In this document: positions 50,392 to 59,925 of the stretch, in pieces
Position numbering within the stretch: the stretch's first letter is position 1
How the letters are laid out: every line of letters begins with the position of its first letter
Origin: Oryzias latipes
Lineage: Eukaryota; Chordata; Actinopteri; Beloniformes; Adrianichthyidae
Length of the DNA stretch: 64,000 nt
Assembly: GCF_002234675.1 (NCBI RefSeq)
Contig: NC_019872.2
Coordinates: forward strand, 9,440,950-9,504,949
Direction: 5' to 3'
Made by a program: the position numbers and the translations under genes
Notes under the pieces: model-generated
What the model was told of the DNA's origin: nothing
Seen by the model: the letters and a program-made list of their open reading frames with translations, nothing else
Database searches by the model: none

Positions 50392-51260
50392 ATAATTGTA
50401 GGATTAAAAACACAGAAGTAATCCAAATATTTTGGATTAAATGTACTTGTTTTAGATTTGATCTATTCAGTTAGTTAAAAATGTCTTTTCCCAAGATTTG
50501 TGACAAATTTGAAACTTTATTACCTTGCACCTCAGTGTTTGAGTCAGAGAAGGAAACAATATTCACAGGCTGGCTTTTTGTGTGATTTCTACTGTCTTTT
50601 ACCATCTTTATAACACTGCATGCACTCTAGATTAATAAAAATATGTCCAGATGATGCATCCATAACAAGTAAAACTGAAAGAGAAATGGGGATTTCATGA
50701 CAGTTTTCAACTTTCATAAACTTTTACTTATTTATTTTTGTTCAAATTGAATTTCACTTTGCAGTAAAAAAAAAGGATGTTTTTTTTGCAGATTTTTTTC
50801 TGTTTTATTTATAATGTTGTTGTTCTGTAAATACACTGAAAGTCACTTTACCTTTGTCTTTTGGTGAATGTCACTTTTGCTGCTGTATTTTTAAATGTCC
50901 TTTTTGATGCCGCATATAAGTGAAATTTCCCCATCGTAGGATCAATAAAGTTTTCAAATCTAATCTAATCTATCATTGAAATTAAGTAAAAACAGCTTTA
51001 TCATGCATTAAATAGTGAATGTAAAATGTGGTGTATTTGTTTTTTTTGTCCCTACATAAAACACTGGATTATCCTTGTCTGTTCTAACTTAAATTAAAGC
51101 AATGTACATACATTTTCTATTTTAATTTAAAGTTTAAATGTTAAAATTTTGTACTTTGTGTCATTTTCCATAGAGACGAAAATATCCATTTTAAATGAAT
51201 TTATGCAAGTTATGTTTAAATAAAACAATATTTTTCCTTTAAAGGATCCTCTGAGCATTT
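50392..51260. repeat. duplicated 3' flank of olfactory receptor 1
   Basis: The downstream sequence from taatccaaatat onward is closely repeated after the second receptor (62526-63320), with a few indels. It includes tcaataaagttttc (about 50942-50956), a possible polyadenylation signal that also resembles a teleost LINE/SINE tail (gaaatttccccatcgtagga just before). Confidence 0.85.
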
Positions 51261-52074
51261 ATGACTTTTAAGGTGTTACTGTAATTGACTGTGCTAGATT
51301 CACACATGGATGTTAAAGCTGTATCATCATCTTTTCTCTAATATTCTGGAAATAATGCATAGGTCAGTCTGGAAAGACACTTTCTGTTATTAAAACAATA
51401 AACTAATGCAAAATACATATTAACAGTTGCCAGGCAGTTTTTATGTTGTGATTTTTAGGTAAACATAATAAAGGTTATTAGCACGTCACAAAAGTTGAAG
51501 TTGCAAGACATCTGACCAGTAATTTGTTTATGCAGTAACAGTTATGAACCACTAGATTATGGTAAATAGCCATGAATATTGTACATGTACCGGTAAGTGA
51601 TATTAGATCTCGACTTTTAGAGTTGACAACATTTTGACACTAACAAAAAGTGTGTCAAAGTCTGTCAGCAATAAAATAAATTTGAGATAATGGAGATAGG
51701 ACCAGTTACCAGATTCATTACATGTGAGTTATCTGTCAGCAAACAAATCCAACAGCAAAAAAGATTTCAGATTTAAAATCAGATAGGAGATATCACCTTC
51801 CCCACTGTCTTAGATAGAGCACTAAGCACAAATGTGCCATTCGTGAACGACAAAAGGGTTGTCATAAAAGGAAAATGTAGTAAAGACACTTAGTCTCCCA
51901 TTGTTATTACTCAAACAACCATAGCTCTCGTTTTTTTAAGTAAAAAACACACAAGAGCATATCAGTGATCATAAAAAGTTTGGAAGAAGGTCAGACAGAA
52001 TCCACATTTTTTAATTAATTAATTGTAATCCAATATATTATAAATAATTCCAAAATGCTTCATTATTTTAATCG
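51261..52074. other. intergenic, nothing recognised
   Basis: AT-rich; no gene supported. Confidence 0.4.
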
Positions 52075-52570
52075 TACCCCAAATCAAATCAAATCAAATC
52101 AAATCAAACTTTATTAATAAAATAGCGCTTCTCATGCATTTTGCGCAGCTCGAAGCGCTTTAACATTAAAAACGGAAAACACACAATATTACAGTAAAAA
52201 CCCAACCCACCCTTCACCCTTCTAACTCCCCTCCGTTAAAACATATGACCCATGGCCTCCACGTACAAAGAATAATGACTTTAAATAAATAAATAAGCAA
52301 AAAAACAAACATATAAGGCTTGGCTCTGCTGTGAAGAAACAGTATTCGGGAATCTTTTCATACCAGGAGCCAGCTTGACCATGGGAGCATCGCCTCAGCG
52401 CCCACCCAGACTGGGACAACACTGGGGTCCAAGCTGTGACGCTGCAAAGTTAGACCCCAGCTGCCCCAGCAAGGGCGACAACTGCAGCAACAACCACCGA
52501 CCAAGCCGGCAAGCCCTGGAGGTAAAGATCCCCACATGAAACACTGGGGCTCAAATCATGATAAGATACT
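52075..52570 (-). mobile_element. probable LINE/SINE 3' fragment
   Basis: Starts with an (AAATC)n run, then actttattaataaaatagcgc and gcagctcgaagcgcttta, a widespread teleost repeat terminus. It continues into a GC-richer block (caccggagccagc-like, cccagactgggacaacactg) unlike the surroundings. Family not identified. Confidence 0.45.
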
Positions 52571-52726
52571 AAAATTAAAGACATAAGATGTATATAAAAA
52601 TATAAAATTGAGAATAAGATGGCCCATATACACTAGATGTTCTGCACAGAACCATTCATAATGGACTCTCGGTGGCAGGACACCAACATTCTGCAAACTG
52701 AACAGAACTAAAAAAAAAAAAGAGGG

Positions 52727-52731
52727 GAAAC
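52727..52731. repeat. target-site duplication of the chromovirus, left
   Basis: GAAAC directly before the 5' LTR, matched exactly by GAAAC at 59921-59925 after the 3' LTR. Confidence 0.9.
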
Positions 52732-52850
52732 TGTCATGGTGGCCTGTCAGACTCCTCCCCCTCCTGCTCTGCTGCTCATCTCCCTCAGCTGTGACTACTC
52801 TTCTCATCAAACCACCTGCTACTTAAGGAGACCCAGCTTCTTCAGTCTTC

Positions 52851-52859
52851 GCCAGTTCG
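52851..52859 (+). promoter_or_regulatory. putative self-primer segment near transcript start
   Basis: gccagttcg, about 22-30 bases after the TATA-like box, is the exact reverse complement of cgaactggc at 54819-54827 just inside the element. In the Tf1/sushi group of chromoviruses the 5' end of the transcript folds back to prime reverse transcription instead of a tRNA. Confidence 0.6.
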
Positions 52860-53212
52860 CTAACCCTGACGGTGCCCTTATCTCCTGAAGCTCTACGTCT
52901 GGCCCCTTAGTCTCTGCACTAAGTTAACCTTGTCTTGTCCTCTGCACCCAGGTTACCTTATCACGCCACAAGAGTCACCTGAGTTCACCATCCGGAGCAG
53001 CTACAGCCTCAGCCTTCCACCGCTGACGTTTCCTGCCACTGAGAGCCACAGCCGCAGTCCTCATCTAGACCACGGCCACGCCACGGGTCCACCGAGCGTC
53101 CACGCTTATCAAGATCACCACGCCACACCAGGGTTCAAGATCCTGCCCACGAACATTGTCTCGCTCCCGCTCTGGAAATTCTGGATCTACACTCGAGAGC
53201 CACAGCCACGAT

Positions 53213-53611
53213 CAGTGGCGGTTCTACCCTGAATTACTCCCTGGGCGAGACCCTCCTCTGGCGCCCCCCCCCCCCCCCCCCCCCCCAATAGAGTCACTTT
53301 GTCCATTTATTGTAACTGAAAATACAGTTAGGAAATATTTAATAAACACAAATAATCTGAAATAAATATTATAAACTACAAATCACACAAATAATACACT
53401 AGAATAAATGTAACTGCAGCACTAAGAACAGAAAACACTAACTAAAACCTAACCTTTGTGGCCTTCCTGATGCAAGCTTGTCAATAACGTCATCATATGA
53501 AATCTGCTCCCCCCCCTGAATGATTGATACTAACAACAGCAGGTTAGTGAGTTGCTCCTGAGACATTGGTGATCTCAGGTATGACTTGATCAACTGGAGT
53601 TTTGAAAAGCT

Positions 53612-53649
<38 letters not shown>

Positions 53650-54676
53650 GCTACCATCACAGCTTATTTAACATTATGAACTAATATACAACAATAAAAC
53701 ACAACAAAAACTTTGTGTTACAGCAGAGCAGACAGACACACGAATCATAACTAATGTAACAAGTTAAGGCAGAGCAAACATTTAAGAATAAATATCTTAA
53801 AAATGACGTTATTTGCAATATTTGGGCCTACTTCAGTTTTGGTCATGATAGACCAAACAAGAGATTTTTCCTCTGCAACGTTGTTGTTGTTGTAGGGCAG
53901 GTAGCATTCGAATTTAGAAAACGTGCATCTAGTTATGCGATATTACCCTTTTCTTTGTCTCTTTTCTCCTCTTCTTCTCTTTTCTTTCTAAATTGGGCAC
54001 CAGCTTTGACCTTTTTTCTCCATATTTCAGATGTTTTTGCATTTAGCATAAATGTCCTGACATAGGTATCAAGTCTGTCGACTAAACCAACTGTCATCTA
54101 AGTGAAGAATTTTTTTTGTTTTCCCATTTTTTATTTGGGCATTTCACACAAAAATAACCAAAAAAGCATGATTTTTTTATACCTTTTTTATACCCGCAGC
54201 CCCCCCCCCCCGTTCGTCATACATTTCCAGAAGGAGCGCGTGCAGCTGCACCCAGGGGCGCCAATTCGCTACATGGCGGCGCAATTTTTATTTTTTCATC
54301 AAGCACTGAGCCGCGGCCCGCGACCGTTGCCCCCCTGGAAGAAGATCCAGCCAGGTTTGCGCATGCGTTTTGCGCTCCGTGCTCACCTCTCAGCCTGCAT
54401 CCTTCACCCCGCGCCCCCTCCCTTCTCCTTCTTCACCCCGCGCCCCCTCCCTTCTCCTTCTCACACACATTTGCGTCTACTTCTCAAAGACAGGAGAGAG
54501 CGCAGCTGCGGGGCGGGGGCGCCGCCAGGTTTCAGGCTGTTACAAACTCTGTGATATAAGTAAACCAATAGTGATGCATAAAGTATTTTACAAGAGCTGA
54601 GCCGCTGGCGCCGCCCCTCCGTCATTTTTCCGCCCCGGGCGATCGCCCGTATGGCCCGTGCCTAAAACCGCTACTG
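53213..54676 (-). mobile_element. hAT transposon inserted in the 5' LTR
   Basis: 1464 bp. TIRs cagtggcggttctacc and cagtagcggttttaggc. The 8-bp duplication gccacgat is perfect (53205-53212 and 54677-54684), and removing element plus one duplication restores LTR continuity with the 3' LTR. Contains a poly-C tract (about 53265-53286), a (CAG)n tract (about 53611-53647), a second C-run near 54200, a tandemly repeated cttcaccccgcgccccctcc segment at about 54400-54455, and a transposase remnant on the minus strand. Confidence 0.92.
53434..53609 (-). pseudogene. hAT transposase C-terminal (dimerisation domain) remnant
   Basis: A minus-strand frame reads SKLQLIKSYLRSPMSQEQL, then TNLLLLVSI, ISYDDVIDKLA and a basic end before a stop. 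This matches the end of the hAT C-terminal dimerisation domain (family pattern: LIKTYLRSTMSQERL..LA.LSIE). It is preceded by the CAG repeat rather than the rest of the transposase, so the catalytic RNase H-like core is absent and the element is non-autonomous. Confidence 0.75.
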
Positions 54677-54809
54677 GCCACGATTACCCACTACACCATC
54701 AACAACCGCAAGAAACATTAAGAAAATAAAAACCTCTTATTTACTTCTTCACTCACCTGCCTCTGCCTTCTGGGTTTTCAGCATCTGGGTCTTCCTCCGC
54801 GTTCTAGTC

Positions 54810-55826
54810 ATGACAGAACGAACTGGCCAGAACCCCGACCCAGCTGACCCGGAAGGACTCCGTGTGGCAGTCCAACAGCAGGGCATCATGCTCGGACGTC
54901 AAGCTGACGCTTTGGGACAGATGGCCTCCGCCCAGCAGGATTTATTTCGACGTCTGGACAGCATGACACAGACTTTGTTGGAATTAACCCGGCAACGACC
55001 CGGTTCCACGGCTCCTGCCTCACCTCCGCTCTCCGACAACCAGACCGCTTCCGCTTCCTCCTCCGCCCCGGAGAATTACCGACTATACCCCGAACCGTTC
55101 CATGGTGACGTTGAGGCTTGCGGAGGGTTTTTGCTACAATGTCAGCTCCTTTTCCAACAGGCCCCCCGGTTCTATCACTCTGATCATAGCAAGATCACTC
55201 TCATCGTCAATTCCCTCAGGAGTAAAGCGCTACAATGGGCTCAGGCTTTTCTGGCGGCTAATCCCATATCTCATCTCCCGTTTAATCGCTTCATCGACGA
55301 ATTTCGGTTAGTTTTTGATCAACCTAGGAAACAGGAAGAAGCCACCAGACGTTTGCTGAGCCTCAAGCAACGCAATCGATCTGTCAGCGACCACGTGATA
55401 GACTTTAGGATCCTAGCAGTGGAGGCCGGATGGACTGACCCAGCTCTAAAAGGGATCTTTTATCAGTCCTTAAACGAAAATATCAAGGATCACTTATGTT
55501 CACAGCCTGAGGCTTCCTCGTTCGAAGAATTAGTGTCCGCCGCGTTACGTTCTGACACCCGCCTCAGAGAACGTAATCGTGAACGTTATCCTGTAACCCG
55601 AAAGACACCATCTACTAATCCGGTTGCTTTTCCTGCCTATCCTTTTGAATCTTCCCCTTTCAGATCGCGAGAGCCACCAGTGGAACCTATGCAGGTTGGT
55701 CATGCCAAGCTGTCTGAAGAAGAGCGGCAGAAACGTAGAGAGGAGGGACTATGCTTCTACTGCGGTAAACCCGGTCATCAGGTTTCCCAATGTTCACTAC
55801 GTTTAAACTCCAGAACCCCCCGCTAG
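54810..55826 (+). CDS. gag: Gag of Ty3/gypsy chromovirus
   Basis: 338 residues, no stops. The N-terminus contains a coiled-coil-like Q/L-rich region (about 20-65), then a retrotransposon Gag capsid region with [17 protein letters not shown]-type and [12 protein letters not shown] segments. A single CCHC zinc knuckle is near the end (C315, C318, H323, C328). Role: packaging of the element's RNA in virus-like particles. The first ATG lies in the last six bases of the LTR, so the first two codons belong to U5 and the putative priming site overlaps codons 4-6; M27 (54888) is an alternative start. The reading frame ends 18 bases after a -1 frameshift heptamer. Confidence 0.9.
   Translation: MTERTGQNPDPADPEGLRVAVQQQGIMLGRQADALGQMASAQQDLFRRLDSMTQTLLELTRQRPGSTAPASPPLSDNQTASASSSAPENYRLYPEPFHGDVEACGGFLLQCQLLFQQAPRFYHSDHSKITLIVNSLRSKALQWAQAFLAANPISHLPFNRFIDEFRLVFDQPRKQEEATRRLLSLKQRNRSVSDHVIDFRILAVEAGWTDPALKGIFYQSLNENIKDHLCSQPEASSFEELVSAALRSDTRLRERNRERYPVTRKTPSTNPVAFPAYPFESSPFRSREPPVEPMQVGHAKLSEEERQKRREEGLCFYCGKPGHQVSQCSLRLNSRTPR
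54819..54827 (+). other. putative primer-binding site (self-priming)
   Basis: cgaactggc, three bases after the LTR end, complementary to 52851-52859 in the 5' LTR and 59276-59284 in the 3' LTR. No obvious tRNA 3'-end complement (e.g. tggcgcc-type) directly follows the LTR. Confidence 0.6.
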
Positions 55827-55841
55827 ACGACAGGCCGCGGG
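55802..55841 (+). promoter_or_regulatory. -1 ribosomal frameshift site between gag and pol
   Basis: Heptamer T TTA AAC at 55802-55808 lies exactly in the gag frame (codons TTA, AAC). After a -1 slip it reads TTT AAA in the pol frame. A stem cccgc (55819-55823) with gcggg (55837-55841), extendable by further C-G pairs, follows after about 10 bases. The gag stop is at 55824-55826. This is the arrangement used for -1 frameshifting. Confidence 0.75.
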
Positions 55842-58800
55842 TGGGTAAGTCTGTCGCACACACATCTAAGGAGTTTTGCTACATTCCTGTCAAGCTATGT
55901 TTTAAGACCGGCATTTCCGAGATTCTAGCTTTAATAGATCCTGGGGCCGAGCAGAGTCTTATTGACAAAAATCTTGTAAAATCACTCTCGTTACCTACCG
56001 AACCGTTAGAAAACCCTATTAAGACTGCCGGGCTAGGGGATCAACACCTCTCAGTCATCACTCATCGCACCGGTCCCATTCTACTGATCTCGTCCGGTAA
56101 TCACCATGAGTCCATTAAGTTTTTCATTACTCACTCTCCTTGCAATCCGGTCGTTCTAGGCTGCTCCTGGTTGAAAATTCACAACCCCCAGTTGGACTGG
56201 GTTCACCAGCGTATTAACTCTTGGAGTAAGCACTGTCTAGCTAATTGTCTTCAGTCTGCTATTCCCGCGGTTCCTTCCACAACCTTCACTCTCACAGAAC
56301 CCATAGATCTCTCCACTATTCCTTCATGTTATCATGATCTCAAAGCTGTTTTTAGCAAATGTAAAGCTAATGCTTTACCGTACCACCGGCCCTATGATTG
56401 CGCTATCGAGCTCCTTCAGGGGTCCACTTTGCCTAAAGGTCATCTTTATAACTTATCAGGTCCCGAAAAGTCCGCCATGGAAACTTATATCCATGAGGCC
56501 CTCTCTTCCGGTCACATCCGTCCTTCCTCTTCACCTGTGGGTGCGGGGTTTTTCTTTGTAGAGAAAAAGGATAAAACCCTGCGACCTTGTATTGATTACC
56601 GTGAACTAAACGCCATTACCATCAAAGATAAATACGCTCTCCCTCTCATCAGCTCGGTTTTTGATTCCGTCCAGGGCGCTCAGATCTTTTCCAAACTCGA
56701 TTTACGCAATGCTTACCATCTAGTTCGCATTAAAGAAGGGGATGAATGGAAGACCGCATTTAATACCCCGCTGGGCCACTATGAGTACCTGGTCATGCCT
56801 TTTGGCTTAACCAACGCACCAGCCGTCTTTCAGAGGCTGTTGAACGACGTCCTTAGAGATTTCATTAATCGTTTCGTTTTTGTATATCTCGATGATATTC
56901 TGATTTTTTTCTAGTGATCCCGTCCAACACGAGAACCACGTACGTCAAGTCCTAGCCCGTCTGCTCGAGAACCAATTAATTGTGAAGGCCGAAAAGTGCC
57001 GATTTCACGCTTCCTCCGTCCAGTTTCTCGGGTACATCCTCGAGGCGGGGAGCATTCGTCCCGACCCGGCTAAAATCGAAGCCGTTACCCAGTGGAACCC
57101 ACCGGCCTCCCGCAAAAAGTTACAGCAGTTCCTTGGCTTCGCAAATTTTTATAGAAGGTTTATGAGGAACTACAGTAGCATCGCCGCCCCTTTAACTCAG
57201 CTGACCTCCACCACCAAACCTTTCCGGTGGAACCCTGACGCCCAGGCCGCCTTTGACACCGTCAAGTCCTTGTTTAGTTCTGCGCCCATCCTCACTCAAC
57301 CCCACACTACCCGGCAGTTCATTGTGGAGGTCGACGCCTCGGATACCGGGGTCGGCGCTGTCCTCTCTCAAAAGGAAGTTTCCTCTGGAAAACTCAAACC
57401 CTGTGCATTTTATTCACGGAAACTGTCACCTGCGGAAAGAAACTACGACGTGGGTAATCGTGAGCTGCTGGCCATCAAGCTCGCGCTGGAGGAGTGGCGG
57501 CATTGGCTAGAGGGAGCTGATCTACCGTTCATAGTCTGGACGGATCATAAAAACCTGGCCTACTTACGCTCTGCCAAACGCCTTAACTCACGTCAAGCTC
57601 GGTGGTGTTTATTTTTTGATAGATTCAAGTTTACCATTACTTACAGACCCGGCAGTCGGAACACCAAACCTGATGCCCTCTCACGCCAATTCAGTCCTGA
57701 CGACTCCTCGGCTCCTACCACCATCCTTCCATCCACCTGTATTGTTGGAAACCTTACCTGGGATGTCGAAAACAGAGTTATCAATGCCCAAGGTGAGGAA
57801 CCTAAACCCGACTCCTGTCCTGATGGCGTCCTCTTCGTTCCCTCCTCACTTAGGTCTGACGTCCTCGCCTGGGGACACTGCTCACGGGTCGCTTGTCACG
57901 GCGGAGTTTTCCGGACTCTTAACCTCCTACGTAAAAGATTCTTCTGGCCTAGAATGGACAAGGATGTTCGTGAGTACGTCGCCGCCTGCACTTGCGCTCG
58001 GTCCAAGGCCTCCAGCTCCCCTCCCGCTGGCCTCCTACATCCTTTGCCCACGCCTCATAGACCCTGGTCACATATTGCAGTGGATTTTGTAACTGGATTA
58101 CCCGCGTCCAAGGGTAACACTGTTATTTTTACGGTCATTGATCGTTTTTCCAAATCCGCCCAATTTATTCCATTACCTCAGTTACCTTCTGCCACTGAAA
58201 CTGCCGATCTTCTGGTTCACCATGTTTTCCGTCATCATGGCATCCCCACAGATATCGTTTCTGACAGGGGCCCTCAATTTGTTTCCCACGTCTGGAAGGC
58301 CTTTTGCTCTGCTCTGGGGCCCACGGCCAGTTTATCCTCCGGTTACCATCCCCAGACCAATGGCCAAGCTGAGCGGGCGAATCAAGAGCTAGAGGCTGCT
58401 CTTCATTGCCTGGCAGCCCAGAACCCATCCGATTGGGCTGACTTCTTAGTCTGGATAGAATATGCCCACAATTCCCACGTGTCCTCTGCTACTGGGATCT
58501 CCCCCTTTGAAGCTTTGTTGGGTTTTTCTCCTCCTCTGTTCCCCGCTCAGGAGCTAGACCTCGCCGTTCCGTCTGTTCAGCACCATCTCCAGCGCTGCCA
58601 GCGTGTCTGGAACCAGACTAGAGAGGACCTGCTTCACACTAAGGAGGACAACTGCAGAATCGCCAACCGTCACAGGGTGGCGGGTCCCTCGTGCCAGGTC
58701 GGTCAAAAGGTGTGGCTCTCGTCTAAAAACATCCCGTTGCAGGTCTCATCTTGTAAACTGGCACCTAGATTCATCGGCCCCTACGTCATTGACCGCATTC

Positions 58801-59144
58801 TCAACCCCTCCTGTGTCCGCCTACGTCTGCCTGCCGCACTCAAGGTACACCCCACGTTCCATATCTCTCACATTAAACCTGTTCTGGACAGCCCGTTGTG
58901 CCCGCCTTCCGCTTCCCCTCCTCCCGCCCGGCTCATTGATGGGGCTCCGGCGTTCACTGTCTCTCGGATCCTGGATATCCGTCGCCGTGGCCGTGGTCAT
59001 CAGTACCTGGTGGATTGGGCAGGGTACGGTCCTGAGGAACGTTATTGGGTATCCCGTTCCCTCATCCTCGACCCTTCCCACATCCGCGACTTTTTCCGTG
59101 TTCATCCGGATCGTTGCCCTGCCCCGCCGGGAGGCGGTCGTTGA
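55808..59144 (+). pseudogene. pol: Pol of Ty3/gypsy chromovirus (protease, RT, RNase H, integrase, chromodomain), one frameshift
   Basis: Two abutting frames hold a complete domain series. First part (to 56914): aspartic protease with ALIDPGAEQ, then reverse transcriptase with [17 protein letters not shown] and YLDD (about 56885-56896). Second part (to 59144; residue numbers from 56982): RT thumb/connection, RNase H (D118, E161, D188), integrase zinc region (H299, H306, C336, C338), catalytic D368, D428, E464, and a C-terminal chromodomain (about 650-705). The break is a single extra base in a T-run (seven Ts at 56904-56910), causing a stop at 56912-56914. Two other oddities: DPG replaces the usual DS/TG of the protease, and the integrase cysteines are spaced C-x-C rather than C-x2-C. 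Probably inactive for these reasons, though otherwise well preserved. Confidence 0.9.
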
Positions 59145-59156
59145 GGGGGGGGGTAC
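59143..59156 (+). other. polypurine tract
   Basis: gagggggggggta directly before the 3' LTR start; the expected plus-strand primer site. Confidence 0.8.
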
Positions 59157-59920
59157 TGTCATAGTGGCCTGTCAGACTCCTCCCCCTCCTGCTCTGCTGC
59201 TCATCTCCCTCAGCTGTGACTACTCTTCTCATCAAACCACCTGCTACTTAAGGAGACCCAGCTTCTTCAGTCTTCGCCAGTTCGCTAACCCTGACGGTGC
59301 CCTTGTCTCCTGAAGCTCTACGTCTGGCCCCTTAGTCTCTGCACTAAGTTAACCTTGTCTTGTCCTCTGCACTCAGGTTACCTTATCACGCCACGAGAGT
59401 CACCTGAGTTCACCATCCGGAGCAGCTACAGCCTCAGCCTTCCACCGCTGACGTTTCCTGCCACTGAGAGCCACAGCCTCTGAGTTCACCATCTGGAGCA
59501 GCTACAGCCTCAGCCTTCCACCGCTGACGTTTCCTGCCACTGAGAGCCACAGCCTCTGAGTTCACCATCTGGAGCAGCTACAGCCTCAGCCTTCCTCCGC
59601 TGATGTTTCCTGCCACTGAGAGCCACAGTCGCTGTCCTCATCTAGACCACGGCCACGCCACGGGTCCACCGAGCGTCCACGCTTATCAAGATCACCACGC
59701 CACACCAGGGTTCAAGATCCTGCCCACGAACATTGTCTCGCTCCCGCTCTGGAAATTCTGGATCTACACTCGAGAGCCACAGCCACGATTACCCACTACA
59801 CCATCAACAACCGCAAGAAACATTAAGAAAATAAAAACCTCTTATTTACTTCTTCACTCACCTGCCTCTGCCTTCTGGGTTTTCAGCATCTGGGTCTTCC
59901 TCCGCATTCTAGTCATGACA
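59157..59920 (+). mobile_element. 3' LTR of Ty3/gypsy chromovirus
   Basis: 764 bp, TGTCATAGTGG ... AGTCATGACA, followed by the GAAAC duplication. Nearly identical to the 5' LTR outside the hAT insertion. Includes the TATA-like acttaaggag at about 59246-59255 and the self-primer complement at 59276-59284. Confidence 0.93.
59405..59632 (+). repeat. three tandem 76-bp units in the 3' LTR
   Basis: Units start with tgagttcaccatc at 59405, 59481 and 59557, and end gagagccacag. Units two and three share changes (atctgg for atccgg). The 5' LTR has one unit. Confidence 0.92.
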
Positions 59921-59925
59921 GAAAC
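59921..59925. repeat. target-site duplication of the chromovirus, right
   Basis: GAAAC, identical to 52727-52731. Confidence 0.9.

Larger units (their letters stand above)
52732..54815 (+). mobile_element. 5' LTR of Ty3/gypsy chromovirus (interrupted by a hAT element)
   Basis: Begins TGTCATGGTGG and ends AGTCATGACA, i.e. TG...CA. Without the 1472-base hAT insertion and its extra duplication, it is about 612 bp. A TATA-like acttaaggag at 52821-52830 precedes the probable transcript start by about 20-30 bases. It differs from the 3' LTR by a few substitutions and by having one rather than three copies of a 76-bp block (52980-53055). Confidence 0.92.

Noticed and set aside
53611-53647. CAG repeat as part of a host polyglutamine gene
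   Set aside because: It is inside a transposon in an LTR and not in a host open frame.
58165-59162. Alternate-frame and minus-strand ORFs within pol
   Set aside because: Shadow frames of the integrase/chromodomain coding region.
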